58,305 nucleotides of DNA from the NCBI GenBank assembly GCA_002708995.1, contig PAPT01000016.1:103892-162196 (forward strand), read 5' to 3'. Origin of the DNA: Geminicoccus sp. Lineage in GTDB: Bacteria > Pseudomonadota > Alphaproteobacteria > UBA7985. Below the pieces are notes generated by a model. It saw only the letters and a list, made by a program, of their open reading frames with translations. It made no database searches and was not told the origin of the DNA. Position 1 is the stretch's first letter; each line of letters starts with the position of its first letter. The position numbers and the translations under genes are program-made. Positions 38,653 through 49,712 of the stretch are shown here, piece by piece.

Positions 38653-39372
38653 TTAGTTGCGGGCGGGCGCGTTGCCAGCGCCTGCTGCTGTGCTCTGTGC
38701 CTGAGCCCCACCGGTGGCGCGGCGTTCGCTGGCCATCGGATCGTGCTCGAGGATGTCGCCCTTGTAGATCCAGACCTTCACGCCAATGATGCCGTAGGTG
38801 GTCAGGGCTTCTGCGGTGGCGTAGTCGATATCCGCACGCAGGGTGTGCAATGGCACGCGGCCTTCGCGGTACCACTCGGTCCGAGCGATCTCCGCGCCGC
38901 CCAGACGGCCTGCGCAGTTGATCCGGATGCCGAGGGCGCCTAGACGCATGGTGTTCTGCACCGCACGCTTCATGGCGCGACGGAAGGAACCTCGGCGCTC
39001 GAGCTGCTGTGAGACGTTGTCGGCGACCAGCTGAGCGTCCATCTCAGGCTTGCGGATTTCGTGGATGTTGAGGGCGACTTCACCACCGGTAAGCTTGGCC
39101 AGCTCGCCGCGCAGCTTTTCGATGTCCGCGCCCTTCTTGCCGATGATCACACCGGGACGGGCAGAGTGGATGGTGACGCGCGCGCGCTTGGCGGGACGCT
39201 CGATCACGATTCTGGAAATGCCAGCCTGGCTCAGGCGCTTCTCGAGGAATTCACGGATCGCAAAGTCTTCGTGCAGCAGCTTTACGTACTCGGCGCCGTC
39301 GGCGTACCAACGGCTGTCCCAGGTGCGGTTGACGCCAACGCGCAGACCAATCGGATTAACCTTCTGACCCAT
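38653..39372 (-). CDS. rpsC: 30S ribosomal protein S3
   Basis: 239 residues from ATG 39372 ([16 protein letters not shown]); the frame stays open upstream into rplV but that is not coding in this frame. KH-type RNA-binding region with [17 protein letters not shown], then the C-terminal domain [13 protein letters not shown]-like segment (here [20 protein letters not shown]). Ends in a short Ala/Gly-rich tail. Part of the mRNA entry site. Confidence 0.97.
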   Translation of the reverse strand: MGQKVNPIGLRVGVNRTWDSRWYADGAEYVKLLHEDFAIREFLEKRLSQAGISRIVIERPAKRARVTIHSARPGVIIGKKGADIEKLRGELAKLTGGEVALNIHEIRKPEMDAQLVADNVSQQLERRGSFRRAMKRAVQNTMRLGALGIRINCAGRLGGAEIARTEWYREGRVPLHTLRADIDYATAEALTTYGIIGVKVWIYKGDILEHDPMASERRATGGAQAQSTAAGAGNAPARN

Positions 39373-39376
39373 GGGA

Positions 39377-39916
39377 TTACTCCTTGCCTTCTGCGGCGGT
39401 GTCAGCCGCTGCGTCGTTGTCTGCTTCGGGCGCATCGGCGGCGGCGTTGATAGCCGCTGCGTCGATCTCCGCCTGCTCTTCAGGCGACACCACGGCCATT
39501 TCACCGGCGAGTCGAGCGGCTTCCATCGGCGAAATGTCGCCGCTGTAGTCCTTCTGCTTCAGCACGATGGTCAGACGCGAGAAATGCTTGAAAATCTTGC
39601 CCATCCGGCCGCGTGCACGAGGGCGGTAACGCTTCAGCGTCATCGCCTTGCCCACGTAGGCTTCCTTGACGACCAGCTGGTCGACGTCGAGCTGATGGTT
39701 GTTTTCAGCGTTGGCGATGGCCGAAAGCAGCACCTTGCGCACATCGTTGGCGATGCGACGCTTGGAGAACTGCAGCGCGGAGTCCGCGCGGCCCACTGGC
39801 ATGCCGCGGATCATCTTGGCCACCAGGTTGAGCTTCTGCGGGCTGGTCTTCAGCAGCTTGGCCGAAGCAACCGCTTCATCGCGCTCGTAGCGGCGGGGGT
39901 TCGGAGACTTTCCCAT
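39377..39916 (-). CDS. rplV: 50S ribosomal protein L22 with long acidic C-terminal extension
   Basis: 179 residues against about 110-130 usual. The conserved body runs to about residue 122: [57 protein letters not shown]. After it come some 55 Ala/Glu/Asp-rich residues ([20 protein letters not shown] and on). The extension is likely disordered; rplC in the same operon has a similar one. Confidence 0.96.
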   Translation of the reverse strand: MGKSPNPRRYERDEAVASAKLLKTSPQKLNLVAKMIRGMPVGRADSALQFSKRRIANDVRKVLLSAIANAENNHQLDVDQLVVKEAYVGKAMTLKRYRPRARGRMGKIFKHFSRLTIVLKQKDYSGDISPMEAARLAGEMAVVSPEEQAEIDAAAINAAADAPEADNDAAADTAAEGKE

Positions 39917-39921
39917 AACGA

Positions 39922-40200
39922 TTATTTCCGCTTCGCTTTCTTATCGATGCCGTGGCCGTAGTATGTCCGCGTTGGTGCGAACTCTCCCAGCTTGTGGCCA
40001 ACCATTTCTTCCGTTACGGCAACGGGAACATGCTTGCGACCATCGTAAACGCCGAACGTCAGACCGACGAACTGTGGCACGATGGTTGAACGGCGCGACC
40101 AGGTCTTGATCACATCGTTACGGCCGGATGCGCGAACGGCATCAGCCTTCTTCAGCAAGTAACCGTCGATGAACGGGCCCTTCCAGACAGAGCGTGACAT
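39922..40200 (-). CDS. rpsS: 30S ribosomal protein S19
   Basis: 92 residues. [40 protein letters not shown] and [19 protein letters not shown] are diagnostic. Full length and in its standard place between rplB and rplV. Confidence 0.98.
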   Translation of the reverse strand: MSRSVWKGPFIDGYLLKKADAVRASGRNDVIKTWSRRSTIVPQFVGLTFGVYDGRKHVPVAVTEEMVGHKLGEFAPTRTYYGHGIDKKAKRK

Positions 40201-40213
40201 TCTATAGCGCCCC

Positions 40214-41044
40214 TTACTTCTTGTTGTGACGCGAACGCATGATGAGGCGATCGGTCTTCTTGTTAGTCCGTGTCCGCTTACCCTTGGTCGGCTTACCCCA
40301 AGGCGTCACAGGATGACGGCCACCCGAGGTCCGACCCTCACCACCACCGTGTGGGTGGTCGACCGGGTTCATGACCACACCGCGAACGTGCGGGCGACGG
40401 CCTTTCCAGCGCATACGGCCGGCCTTACCCATGTTCTGGTTGGAGTGATCAGGGTTCGAAACGGCGCCGATGGTCGCCATGCACTCCTGACGGACAAGGC
40501 GAACCTCGCCGGAGTTCAAGCGCACCTGCGCGTAGCCGGAATCGCGGCCTACGATCTGCACATAGGAGCCTGCCGAACGCGCGATCTGACCGCCACGGCC
40601 AGGCTGCAGCTCGACGTTGTGCACGATGGTACCGACCGGAATGCTGCCCAGCGGCAGGGCGTTGCCCGGCTTGATGTCAGCATCCTTGCCGGATTCGACC
40701 TTGTCACCAACGGCCAGACGCTGCGGAGCGAGGATGTAGGACAGCTCGCCGCTGCCCTCGTACTTGATCAGGGCGATGAACGCCGTGCGGTTCGGGTCGT
40801 ACTCTAGCCGCTCAACCGACGCGACGCCGCTCTGACGACGCTTGAAATCGACCAGACGGTAGCGACGCTTGTGACCACCGCCACGGTGCCAGGACGTGAT
40901 CCGCCCGGTGTTGTTGCGGCCACCGGACTTGGTCAGACCCTCGGTGAGGTTCTTGACCGGCTTGCCCTTGTGCAGCTCGGACCGGTCCACACGCACCAGC
41001 TGACGCTGGGAGGGGGTCCGTGGGTTATAGCTCTTCAGTGCCAT
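40214..41044 (-). CDS. rplB: 50S ribosomal protein L2
   Basis: 276 residues. [39 protein letters not shown], and the conserved C-terminal [20 protein letters not shown] with the His that approaches the peptidyl-transferase centre. Full length. Confidence 0.98.
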   Translation of the reverse strand: MALKSYNPRTPSQRQLVRVDRSELHKGKPVKNLTEGLTKSGGRNNTGRITSWHRGGGHKRRYRLVDFKRRQSGVASVERLEYDPNRTAFIALIKYEGSGELSYILAPQRLAVGDKVESGKDADIKPGNALPLGSIPVGTIVHNVELQPGRGGQIARSAGSYVQIVGRDSGYAQVRLNSGEVRLVRQECMATIGAVSNPDHSNQNMGKAGRMRWKGRRPHVRGVVMNPVDHPHGGGEGRTSGGRHPVTPWGKPTKGKRTRTNKKTDRLIMRSRHNKK

Positions 41045-41059
41045 CGGTTCTGTCTTTCC

Positions 41060-41407
41060 TTAAGCGCCGACGCCCGTGTCAATCTGCTGACCTTCAGCCA
41101 GAGAGACATAAGCCTTCTTGATGTTCGACCGCTGGCCAAGGCGACCGCGGAACCGCTTGGCCTTGCCCTTCATGATCGAGGTGTTCACGGCCGTCACGTC
41201 AACGGAGAACAGTTGCTCAACCGCCGCCTTGATCTCAGCCTTGGTCGCATCGAGCGCGACCTGAAATACGTACTGACCGTTCACGGCAGCCAAAGAGGCC
41301 TTTTCCGTGATGATCGGCCGACGCAGAACTTCGAAAGTGCGCTCACCGGAAACCGCCAGATTTGGCTTTGGCTTGTTGCGCTTGGATAGCATGTAACCGC
41401 GTGACAT
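41060..41407 (-). CDS. rplW: 50S ribosomal protein L23
   Basis: 115 residues from ATG 41407, which has TAAGGG just upstream overlapping the rplD end; ATG 41392 is an alternative. VLRRPIITEKASLAAVNGQY, AAVEQLFSVDVTAVNT and GKAKRFRGRLGQRSNIKKAYV match L23, the exit-site docking protein for chaperones and SRP. Confidence 0.96.
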   Translation of the reverse strand: MSRGYMLSKRNKPKPNLAVSGERTFEVLRRPIITEKASLAAVNGQYVFQVALDATKAEIKAAVEQLFSVDVTAVNTSIMKGKAKRFRGRLGQRSNIKKAYVSLAEGQQIDTGVGA

Positions 41408-41412
41408 AGCCC

Positions 41413-42051
41413 TTACTTCCCGCTTGCTTCACGCAGGCCGAAGCGCACTTCGAGGGCTTCCGCTGCGTCTTTGGTGATCAGGACCTGGTCGTGTGCCAGG
41501 AGGTCGTAGACATTGGCACCGGCGGTCGGCAGGCAGTTGACGCCGACGATGTTGTTCGCCGCGAGCTGCAGGTTACCGTCGATAGCCACGTCCATGACCA
41601 GGATCGACTTGCCGTCGAATTTCGCCAGCGCGTCCTTCAGGGCGCGGGTCTTGGGCGCGTCCATCTTGGCGTTGTCGATGACAACCAGCTCGCCCGAGGC
41701 CTGCTTGGCCGAAAACGCGGTCTTCAGCGCCAGCGCCCGGACCTTCTTGGGCAGGTCGTGGCTGTGTTCGCGCGGGGTCGGGCCGTGTACCACGCCACCA
41801 CCACGGAAGATGTTCACGCGCTTGGAGCCGTGACGGGCGCCACCGGAACCCTTCTGCCGGACGAACTTTTTGTTGGTCCGGGCGATTTCTGAACGGGACA
41901 GAACCTTGTGCGTGCCTGCGCGGCGCTTAGCCTGTTGCCAGCGCACAGCGCGGTGCAGCAGATCGGCACGCACCGGCAGCATAAAGATGTCGTCGTGCAG
42001 GGTCGCTTTGCCAGCCTTATCACCCTGCAATGTCAGCATATCCACTTTCAT
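41413..42051 (-). CDS. rplD: 50S ribosomal protein L4
   Basis: 212 residues. RAVRWQQAKRRAGTHKVLSR, the exit-tunnel loop KKFVRQKGSGGARHGSKR and GGGVVHGPTPREHSHDLPKK are present. In E. coli L4 also represses the S10 operon; whether it does so here is unknown. It starts 88 nt after the rplC stop. Confidence 0.97.
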   Translation of the reverse strand: MKVDMLTLQGDKAGKATLHDDIFMLPVRADLLHRAVRWQQAKRRAGTHKVLSRSEIARTNKKFVRQKGSGGARHGSKRVNIFRGGGVVHGPTPREHSHDLPKKVRALALKTAFSAKQASGELVVIDNAKMDAPKTRALKDALAKFDGKSILVMDVAIDGNLQLAANNIVGVNCLPTAGANVYDLLAHDQVLITKDAAEALEVRFGLREASGK

Positions 42052-42114
42052 GGAACTGCCTCTCCTCGGTCTGTAGCCTTGCCGCGCAGCGCGCCGCGAA
42101 AGCCGTTAATGAAG

Positions 42115-42130
42115 GCGCCGCGAACGGCGC
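42115..42130 (-). other. Small hairpin between rplC and rplD
   Basis: GCGCCG and CGGCGC flank CGAA, a 6-bp stem with a 4-nt loop, just downstream of the rplC stop. No T-run on the transcribed strand. Could be an mRNA processing or stability element; low certainty. Confidence 0.35.
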
Positions 42131-42139
42131 TCTCAATCC

Positions 42140-43000
42140 TTAGTCGTCCTCGCCGGCTTCGGCGGGGGTCTCTTCAGCGGCCGCTTCTTCGGCCGGTGCG
42201 TCTTCAGCGGGGGCTGCTTCGACAGCGGCTTCTTCTGCTGCTGCTTCTGCTGCTTCTTCCACCACAGCCTCTTCAGCCGGTGCTTCTTCAGCGGCCGGAG
42301 CGGCGGCTTCTGCGGCTTCTGCAGCGCGGTCACGGATACCCGCGGGCATCGGTACACCCTCTGGTGAAGCCTTCTTCACCGCATCGCGGATCATGACGTA
42401 GCCGCCTTCGGAGCCCGGTACTGCGCCCTTGACGAACAGCAGCCCGCGGGCGACGTCGATGTCGACCAGGTCAAGGTTCAGCGTGGTCACTCGGCGTGCG
42501 CCCATGTGACCGGCCATCTTCTTGCCCTTGAACACGCGGCCCGGATCCTGACACTGGCCGGTCGAACCGTGCGAGCGGTGGGAAATCGAGACACCGTGCG
42601 AGGCACGCAGACCGCCGAAGTTCCAGCGCTTCATGGCACCGGCAAAGCCCTTACCAATGCTCGTGCCGCAAACGTCGACCTTCTGGCCGCTGACGAAATG
42701 GTTCGCAGACAGCTCTGCGCCCACGTCGACTAGGTTGCCTTCCGCCACGCGGAATTCCACCAGCTTCTTGCGCGGGGTAACCCGAGCCTTGGCGAAGTGG
42801 CCGCGCATCGGCTTCGAGGTGTTCTTGGGCTTGGCGTCGCTTAAGCCCACCTGCACGGCGCTATAGCCATCGCGTTCTGTGGTCTTCTGGGCAACGACCT
42901 GACAGCCGTCCATTTTCAGCACGGTTACAGGCTGATGCGTGCCGTCTTCCGTAAAGAGGCGCATCATGCCCATTTTCTGTGCGATCAATCCGGTGCGCAT
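42140..43000 (-). CDS. rplC: 50S ribosomal protein L3 with about 60-residue Ala/Glu tail
   Basis: 286 residues; the L3 body ([70 protein letters not shown]) ends near residue 225. The rest is almost pure Ala/Glu with Pro/Val (for example [20 protein letters not shown]), a long acidic disordered or helical tail. The DNA there is a GCTGAAG-like low-complexity run that could slip during replication. Confidence 0.97.
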   Translation of the reverse strand: MRTGLIAQKMGMMRLFTEDGTHQPVTVLKMDGCQVVAQKTTERDGYSAVQVGLSDAKPKNTSKPMRGHFAKARVTPRKKLVEFRVAEGNLVDVGAELSANHFVSGQKVDVCGTSIGKGFAGAMKRWNFGGLRASHGVSISHRSHGSTGQCQDPGRVFKGKKMAGHMGARRVTTLNLDLVDIDVARGLLFVKGAVPGSEGGYVMIRDAVKKASPEGVPMPAGIRDRAAEAAEAAAPAAEEAPAEEAVVEEAAEAAAEEAAVEAAPAEDAPAEEAAAEETPAEAGEDD

Positions 43001-43040
43001 GGTTCTTTCTCCGTGCGTTCTCTACTACTCAGCCGCGCCC

Positions 43041-43355
43041 TCAGGCCTGCAGCTTAATCTCAACGTCTACGCCGCTGGCCAGGTCGAGCTTCATCAGCGC
43101 GTCCACGGTCTGCGGGGTTGGATCAACGATATCCAGCACGCGCTTATGGGTGCGGATTTCAAACTGATCGCGGCTTTTCTTGTCCACGTGCGGGCCCCGA
43201 AGGACGGTGAACCGCTCGATCCGTGTCGGCAGCGGAATAGGGCCGCGTACCTGAGCGCCGGTGCGCTTGGCGGTGTTCACGATCTCCCGCGTGGAGTTAT
43301 CCAGAATGCGGTGATCGAAGGCCTTAAGCCGGATCCGGATGTTCTGACTTTCCAT
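43041..43355 (-). CDS. rpsJ: 30S ribosomal protein S10
   Basis: 104 residues. [38 protein letters not shown] and [19 protein letters not shown] are diagnostic. First gene after tuf, from which it is separated by a hairpin-rich 186-nt spacer. Confidence 0.98.
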   Translation of the reverse strand: MESQNIRIRLKAFDHRILDNSTREIVNTAKRTGAQVRGPIPLPTRIERFTVLRGPHVDKKSRDQFEIRTHKRVLDIVDPTPQTVDALMKLDLASGVDVEIKLQA

Positions 43356-43443
43356 CAGTGTCCTCTTCGCCCGCCCCTGTTCAGGGCGATGCTCAAACTC
43401 GTCACACCCAGACCGGGCGTGACACTTCCAAACAATCTTCTGT

Positions 43444-43521
43444 GCCGGTCTTACACCGGCTGGGTCGCCTTATAAAAGGCGTCCCAGACAACGGCGCAGG
43501 GCGGCTCATGGAGAGCCGCCC
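43444..43521 (-). promoter_or_regulatory. Three consecutive hairpins in the tuf-rpsJ spacer (S10 leader)
   Basis: GGGCGGCTC (43499-43507) pairs with GAGCCGCCC (43513-43521). CTGGG-T-CGCCTT (43460-43471) pairs with AAGGCG-T-CCCAG (43476-43487) with one T-T mismatch. GCCGGT (43444-43449) pairs with ACCGGC (43455-43460). No long T-run follows, so an S10-operon leader or processing region is more likely than a strong terminator. Confidence 0.5.
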
Positions 43522-43541
43522 CAGCCGGGAAGGCCTAAGCC

Positions 43542-44732
43542 TTATTCAACGATGGTCGCGACCACGCCAGCGCCAACAGTGCGGCCACCTTCGCGGATTG
43601 CGAAGCGGAGGCCTTCATCCATGGCGATCGGTGCGATCAGCTCAACGTTCATGGTGATGTTGTCACCAGGCATAACCATCTCGGTGCCTGCATCCAGAGT
43701 CACGACGCCGGTGACGTCGGTGGTCCGGAAGTAGAACTGTGGACGGTAGTTGGTGAAGAATGGCGTGTGACGGCCGCCTTCATCCTTGGTCAGGATGTAG
43801 GCTTCCCCCTTGAATTTGGTGTGTGGCGTGATCGAGCCAGGAGCAGCCAGAACCTGGCCACGCTGTACTTCTTCACGGCCTACACCACGGAGCAGCGCGC
43901 CGATGTTGTCGCCTGCTTCGCCCTGATCCAGCAGCTTGCGGAACATTTCCACGCCGGTACAGGTCGTCTTCTGGGTTTCCTTGATGCCGACAATTTCGAT
44001 TTCTTCGCCAACCTTAACCACACCGCGCTCAACACGGCCGGTTACAACCGTACCACGGCCGGAGATGGAGAATACGTCTTCCACAGGCATCAGGAACGGC
44101 ATGTCCTTCGGACGATCTGGCTCAGGCACGTACTCGTCAACGGCCTTCATCAGTTCGATGATCTGGTTCTTACCGATCTCGTCGTCACGGCCTTCCAGCG
44201 CTGCCAGAGCAGAGCCCTTGACGATCGGAATGTCGTCGCCCGGGAATTCGTACTCGGAGAGGAGTTCACGAACTTCCATCTCGACCAGTTCCAGCAGCTC
44301 TTCGTCGTCAACCTGATCAACCTTGTTCAGGAAAACAACCAGAGCAGGAACGCCAACCTGACGCGCCAGCAGGATGTGCTCGCGGGTCTGAGGCATGGGG
44401 CCGTCAGCTGCGTTCACAACCAGAATGCCGCCGTCCATCTGGGCTGCACCGGTGATCATGTTCTTCACGTAGTCGGCGTGGCCTGGGCAGTCGACGTGCG
44501 CGTAGTGACGGTTGTTGGTCTCGTATTCCACGTGTGCGGTGGAAATCGTGATACCGCGTGCCTTCTCTTCTGGTGCCTTGTCGATCTCGTCGAAGGCAAC
44601 AGCAGCAGAGCCGTAGGCCTCAGCCATCACCTTGGTGATCGCTGCGGTCAGAGTGGTCTTGCCGTGGTCAACGTGGCCAATGGTGCCAACGTTCACGTGA
44701 GGTTTATTACGCTCAAATTTTTCCTTAGCCAT
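43542..44732 (-). CDS. tuf: Elongation factor Tu
   Basis: 396 residues, full length. G1 [10 protein letters not shown], switch region [16 protein letters not shown]3 [14 protein letters not shown]4 NKVD, and the C-terminal [10 protein letters not shown] and MVMPGDNI. Delivers aminoacyl-tRNA to the ribosome. Placed between fusA and rpsJ as in the ancestral str-S10 order. Start ATG 44732 has AGGA-type RBS upstream. Confidence 0.99.
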   Translation of the reverse strand: MAKEKFERNKPHVNVGTIGHVDHGKTTLTAAITKVMAEAYGSAAVAFDEIDKAPEEKARGITISTAHVEYETNNRHYAHVDCPGHADYVKNMITGAAQMDGGILVVNAADGPMPQTREHILLARQVGVPALVVFLNKVDQVDDEELLELVEMEVRELLSEYEFPGDDIPIVKGSALAALEGRDDEIGKNQIIELMKAVDEYVPEPDRPKDMPFLMPVEDVFSISGRGTVVTGRVERGVVKVGEEIEIVGIKETQKTTCTGVEMFRKLLDQGEAGDNIGALLRGVGREEVQRGQVLAAPGSITPHTKFKGEAYILTKDEGGRHTPFFTNYRPQFYFRTTDVTGVVTLDAGTEMVMPGDNITMNVELIAPIAMDEGLRFAIREGGRTVGAGVVATIVE

Positions 44733-44825
44733 GGGTCCTTATCCCTTTGTTCCCGTGGTTTCTGTCCTAAGTCCGGGCCGGGGCGCTACTGCGCCCCCAC
44801 CCTTCTTGATTGGGGTAGCCCGAAA

Positions 44826-46904
44826 TCAGGCCAGCTTCGCCACGACTTCTTCCGCGACGGCCTTTGGCACAGGCTCGTAGCGTTCGAACTGCATGGTGAA
44901 TTGGGCGCGTCCCGAAGACATGGAACGCAGCGTGTTGATGTAGCCGAACATGTTCGCCAGCGGCACCAACGCATTGATCTGAGTAACGCCGCCGGTCTGT
45001 GCTTCAGAGCCCAGAACCATGCCGCGCCGCGAGTTCAGGTCGCCAATGATGTCGCCCATGTAGTCTTCAGGGGTGACAACCTCGACCTTCATCATTGGCT
45101 CCAGCAGCTGGACACCCGCCATCGGGATCGCTTCACGGAAACAGGCCCGCGCTGCGATTTCGAAGGCGCCAACCGAGGAGTCAACGTCGTGGGTCTTACC
45201 GTCGACGAGCTGTACGCGCCAGTCGATCAGCGGGAAGCCAGCGAGCGTGCCGGCGTTGGACTGATCCTTGAAGCCTTTCTCGACCCCGGGGATGTATTCT
45301 TTCGGCACCGAACCACCGACGATCTTGGATTCAAAGCCGAAGCCTTCACCCGGATCGTTGGGCTCGATGACGACAGAGATCTGAGCGAACTGACCCGAAC
45401 CACCCGACTGCTTCTTGTGAGTGTAGGTGTGCTCGATCCGCTTCGTGATGGACTCACGGTAGGCCACCTGCGGCGCGCCGACGTTTGCTTCCACCTTGAA
45501 TTCACGCTTCATCCGGTCGACCAGAATGTCGAGGTGAAGTTCGCCCATACCGGCGATGATGGTCTGGCCGCTTTCCTCGTCCGTGGTGACACGGAAGGAT
45601 GGATCTTCGGCCGCCAGCTTGCCCAGCGCGATGCCGAGCTTTTCCTGGTCGCCCTTAGTCTTTGGCTCAATCGCCAGTTCGATGACAGGCTCAGGGAACT
45701 GCATAGGGTCGAGGACCACAGGCTTGAACTGGTCACACAGCGTCTCGCCGGTGATCACGTCCTTCAGGCCAACGAAGGCCACGATGTCGCCGGTGCCACA
45801 GGAGTCAACGTCCTGCGAGTCCCGTGCGTGCATCTCCACGATCCGGCCAAGGCGCTCTTTACGCTCCTTGTTGGAGTTCATCACGGTGTCACCTTTGTTG
45901 ACGCGGCCAGAGTAGACACGGGCAAAGGTGTAGGTGCCGTGCTGGGTCGCCATCAGCTTGAAGGCGAGCGCTGCGAACGGCTCGTCATCGGACGGCGCAC
46001 GCATGATTTCTTCGTCTGCGTCGCGCACGCCCTGGCCCTTAACGGCCGGAACGTCGACGGGCGACGGTAGGTAGTCGACGATTGCGTCGAGCAGGGTCTG
46101 TACGCCCTTGTTCTTAAAGGCGGAACCACCGAAGACCGGGAAGAAGTCACGAGCAATGGTGCCCTTACGGATCAGGCGCTTGATGGTCGCCTCATCCGGC
46201 TCTTCGCCTTCAAGGTAGGATTCCATGACCTCTTCGTCCTGTTCGACGATGGTCTCGAGCAGCTTTTCGCGGTACTCGGCAGCCTGATCCTTGAGGTCGT
46301 CCGGGATGTCGATGACATCGTAGTCGGCGCCCATGGTTTCGTCGTTCCAAACCACGGCGTTCATCTTGACGAGATCGACCATGCCCTTCAGCTCGCCTTC
46401 GTAACCGATCTGCAGCTGACAGATCAGCGGCGTCGCGCCGAGGCGGTCCTCGATGGTCTGCGTGGCACGCAGGAAGTCTGCGCCTAGACGGTCGAGCTTG
46501 TTCATGAAGCAAATGCGCGGCACGCCGTAGCGGTCGGCTTGGCGCCATACGGTCTCGGACTGTGGCTGCACGCCGGCAACGCCTTCGAACACGGCAACCG
46601 CGCCGTCGAGGACCTTCAGCGAACGCTCAACTTCAATGGTGAAGTCCACGTGGCCCGGGGTATCAATGATGTTAACACGGTGGTCGCCCCAGAATGCGGT
46701 GGTCGCAGCGGAGGTGATGGTGATGCCACGCTCCTGCTCTTGCTCCATCCAGTCCATGGTGGCGGCACCATCGTGCACTTCACCGATCTTGTGGGACTTA
46801 CCGGTGTAGTACAGGACGCGCTCGGTGGTGGTGGTCTTACCGGCGTCGATGTGGGCCATGATGCCCACGTTGCGGTACAGCTCCAGAGGAGTGCTGCGTG
46901 CCAT
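44826..46904 (-). CDS. fusA: Elongation factor G
   Basis: 692-residue translocation GTPase. G1 [59 protein letters not shown], and domain IV/V segments [13 protein letters not shown] and [11 protein letters not shown]. Full length, single-copy cluster form. Confidence 0.99.
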   Translation of the reverse strand: MARSTPLELYRNVGIMAHIDAGKTTTTERVLYYTGKSHKIGEVHDGAATMDWMEQEQERGITITSAATTAFWGDHRVNIIDTPGHVDFTIEVERSLKVLDGAVAVFEGVAGVQPQSETVWRQADRYGVPRICFMNKLDRLGADFLRATQTIEDRLGATPLICQLQIGYEGELKGMVDLVKMNAVVWNDETMGADYDVIDIPDDLKDQAAEYREKLLETIVEQDEEVMESYLEGEEPDEATIKRLIRKGTIARDFFPVFGGSAFKNKGVQTLLDAIVDYLPSPVDVPAVKGQGVRDADEEIMRAPSDDEPFAALAFKLMATQHGTYTFARVYSGRVNKGDTVMNSNKERKERLGRIVEMHARDSQDVDSCGTGDIVAFVGLKDVITGETLCDQFKPVVLDPMQFPEPVIELAIEPKTKGDQEKLGIALGKLAAEDPSFRVTTDEESGQTIIAGMGELHLDILVDRMKREFKVEANVGAPQVAYRESITKRIEHTYTHKKQSGGSGQFAQISVVIEPNDPGEGFGFESKIVGGSVPKEYIPGVEKGFKDQSNAGTLAGFPLIDWRVQLVDGKTHDVDSSVGAFEIAARACFREAIPMAGVQLLEPMMKVEVVTPEDYMGDIIGDLNSRRGMVLGSEAQTGGVTQINALVPLANMFGYINTLRSMSSGRAQFTMQFERYEPVPKAVAEEVVAKLA

Positions 46905-46961
46905 GATTTCTGTTCCTTTTACCTTTGACTAAGGTCAGCCGGACGACACCGGCCGAGAAAT

Positions 46962-47444
<483 letters not shown>

Positions 47445-47532
47445 TCAGTTTGGTCTCTCAACGGGCCCCGGATGCTGCGAGCGACTGCCGCGCTTCCGAT
47501 CTGCCCAATGGGATTGATGTTCAGTTAAGGGC

Positions 47533-47904
47533 TTACTTCGGACGCTTGGCGCCGTATTTGGAGCGACGCTGACGGCGGTCTTTCACACCCTGCGTGTCGA
47601 GTACGCCGCGGATGGTATGGTAACGCACACCCGGAAGGTCCTTTACACGACCACCGCGGATCATGACGACCGAGTGCTCCTGCAGGTTATGGCCTTCGCC
47701 CGGAATGTAGGAGGTCACCTCGAAGCCGTTGGTCAGGCGAACACGCGCGACTTTCCGCAGCGCCGAGTTCGGCTTCTTCGGGGTGGTGGTGTAAACACGG
47801 GTGCACACGCCGCGCCGCTGTGGGCAGGACTCAAGAGCTGGCACCTTGTTGCGCGTTGGCTTGTTTTGACGACCCTTGCGGATCAGCTGGTTTACTGTGG
47901 GCAT
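47533..47904 (-). CDS. rpsL: 30S ribosomal protein S12
   Basis: 123 residues. [32 protein letters not shown] and the streptomycin-site Lys residues in [11 protein letters not shown] and PGVRYH are wild type in pattern. First gene of the str-S10 cluster; its promoter lies in the spacer toward mnmA. Confidence 0.98.
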   Translation of the reverse strand: MPTVNQLIRKGRQNKPTRNKVPALESCPQRRGVCTRVYTTTPKKPNSALRKVARVRLTNGFEVTSYIPGEGHNLQEHSVVMIRGGRVKDLPGVRYHTIRGVLDTQGVKDRRQRRSKYGAKRPK

Positions 47905-48340
47905 GAAAGCCTTCCTATTCGACTGCGTATCTGCATCGCGGAATTCGAAGGCTGTAGCGGCACAAAGAGCTTTAGCCCCGACCGTTGCGCTGCGACCTGA
48001 TGAGGGAGCGCCGGAGGGGCAGAAACTCTTCGCTTATCCAGACATTTGAGGGGGGAACCCCTGCTCTCGTCCTTGGCGCTACCGACTACAAGCCGACAAA
48101 CGCACACCACCTAAATCCAACGGTGGCGCGCAAGCGATGGCCGGGGTGTACAGACGGCCACCCGCAGCGTCAACAGCCGAAGCCATTTTTGCCCTGCTAT
48201 CAGGCGCATGGCCGACATGAACCTGCGCATAGCCGGACATTATCGGCCATCAAGCAGCCATGCCCCCTTGTGGCTGGCAATGCGACCCGCCGCAGCTTAC
48301 CTTAGAGCGACCATACGAATGAACCTTGGACCTTGAACCC
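47905..48340. other. Divergent promoter region between rpsL and mnmA
   Basis: About 436 nt with no credible gene. It must carry the promoter for the minus-strand str-S10 cluster and for mnmA on the plus strand. I could not pick out promoter hexamers reliably in this GC-rich stretch, nor any structured RNA. Confidence 0.5.
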
Positions 48341-49465
48341 ATGAATTCACTCGGCCTTGATAAAGCCCCCGGCGACACACGGGTTGTGGTCGCCATGTCC
48401 GGCGGCGTGGACTCTTCGGTTACCGCCGCTATGCTAGCCGACGAAGGTTACGACGTCGTCGGCATCACGCTGCAACTCTACGACCACGGCACCGCCATTG
48501 AAAAGCGCGGGGCCTGCTGCGCCGGGCAGGACATCTACGACGCCCGCCGCGTCGCCGAAATGATAGACTTCCCCCACTACGTGCTGGACTACGAAAGCCG
48601 GTTCCGCGACAGCGTGATCGACGATTTCGCCGATTCCTACCTGATGGGCGAGACCCCGATCCCCTGCGTGCGCTGCAACCAGACCGTCAAGTTCCGCGAC
48701 CTGCTCGAAACCGCGCAGGATCTCGAAGGCGACGTGCTCGCCACCGGTCACTATATCGACCGCCGGGTCGAGGCCGACGGCACCCCTGCCCTCTACCGCG
48801 CCTTCGACGGCAGCAAGGACCAGTCCTACTTCTTGTTCGCCACCACGCGGGAGCAGCTGGACTTCCTGCGCTTTCCTCTGGGCGCCTGGCCCAAGTCCCG
48901 CACCCGCGAACAGGCCCAGAAGCTCGGCCTCGCCGTGGCCGACAAGCCCGACAGTCAGGACATCTGCTTTGTCCCCGACGGCGACTATGCCCGCGTGGTG
49001 CGCAAAGTCCGGCCGCAAGCAGACCAACCAGGTGAGATCGTCCACCTCGACGGGCGTGTTCTGGGCGAGCATCAGGGCATCATCGGTTACACCATCGGTC
49101 AGCGCAAAGGGCTGGGCATCGGCGGGCTCGCCGAACCGCTCTACGTGGTCCGCCTGGATCCGGCAGCCCGGCAGGTGATCGTCGGCCCGCGCGAGGCGCT
49201 GGATCGCAACATCGTGCACGTGCGAGAGGTAAACTGGCTGGGCGCGGTGGATGCCTCCGATGACCCACAGCCCATCCGGGTCAAGCTACGCTCGGCCATG
49301 GAGCCGCTCGATGCGGCACTGACCCTGCTGCCCGACAACCATGCCGAAGTGACCCTGATGGAGGCCCACGCCGGGGTCGCACCGGGACAAGCTGCCGTGT
49401 TCTACGATGGCGACCGCCTGCTTGGCGGGGGGTGGATTGCGGGCGCCGAACGCCGTCTGGGCTGA
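48341..49465 (+). CDS. mnmA: tRNA-specific 2-thiouridylase MnmA
   Basis: 374 residues from ATG 48341 (an in-frame TTG at 48326 is an alternative). PP-loop MSGGVDSSV binds ATP; catalytic Cys pair in [11 protein letters not shown] and [14 protein letters not shown] and [10 protein letters not shown] are family motifs. Thiolates U34 of Lys, Glu and Gln tRNAs with sulfur from a cysteine desulfurase. A tRNA gene follows 168 nt downstream. Confidence 0.96.
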   Translation: MNSLGLDKAPGDTRVVVAMSGGVDSSVTAAMLADEGYDVVGITLQLYDHGTAIEKRGACCAGQDIYDARRVAEMIDFPHYVLDYESRFRDSVIDDFADSYLMGETPIPCVRCNQTVKFRDLLETAQDLEGDVLATGHYIDRRVEADGTPALYRAFDGSKDQSYFLFATTREQLDFLRFPLGAWPKSRTREQAQKLGLAVADKPDSQDICFVPDGDYARVVRKVRPQADQPGEIVHLDGRVLGEHQGIIGYTIGQRKGLGIGGLAEPLYVVRLDPAARQVIVGPREALDRNIVHVREVNWLGAVDASDDPQPIRVKLRSAMEPLDAALTLLPDNHAEVTLMEAHAGVAPGQAAVFYDGDRLLGGGWIAGAERRLG

Positions 49466-49633
49466 CGTTGTCGGCTCATGGTTGTCGGGTCGCCGCTGCA
49501 ATGCTGCTGTGATCCTCGGCCGCGCTGGCCATGATCTGCACCCCATGCGACCGAGGCTTGACGCCCAGGCAAGGCGCGTAGGCCGGTTCAGGCTTGACCC
49601 CCGCCGCTTGGCCCCGTAGATACGCTGCACCGT

Positions 49634-49710
49634 GGCGGGGTAGCTCAGTTGGTTAGAGCAGGGGAATCATAATCCTCGTGTCGGGGGTTCAAATCCCTCC
49701 CTCGCTACCA
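49634..49710 (+). tRNA. tRNA-Met (CAT), elongator type
   Basis: 77 nt with CCA encoded. Acceptor stem GGCGGGG pairs with CCTCGCT (two G-T pairs), D arm GCTCAGTTGGTTAGAGC, anticodon stem GGGGA/TCCTC around loop ATCATAA (anticodon CAT), variable loop GTGTC, T arm GGGGG/CCCTC around TTCAAAT. The start GGCGGGGTAGCTCAG and A-T-rich anticodon loop fit elongator tRNA-Met rather than initiator; tRNA-Ile with lysidine is the alternative. Its 3' end is one copy of a 19-bp direct repeat. Confidence 0.93.
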
Positions 49711-49712
49711 TC
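49694..49712 (+). repeat. Left copy of 19-bp direct repeat (putative att site in tRNA-Met)
   Basis: TCCCTCCCTCGCTACCATC covers the 3' T-arm half, acceptor strand and CCA of the tRNA plus two bases. An identical copy lies at 55414-55432 in the same orientation. tRNA 3' ends are the usual target of tyrosine integrases. Confidence 0.75.

Noticed and set aside
43767-46070. 767-codon plus-strand open frame opposite tuf and fusA
   Set aside because: It is the antisense shadow of two highly conserved genes in GC-rich DNA and has no protein-like motifs.
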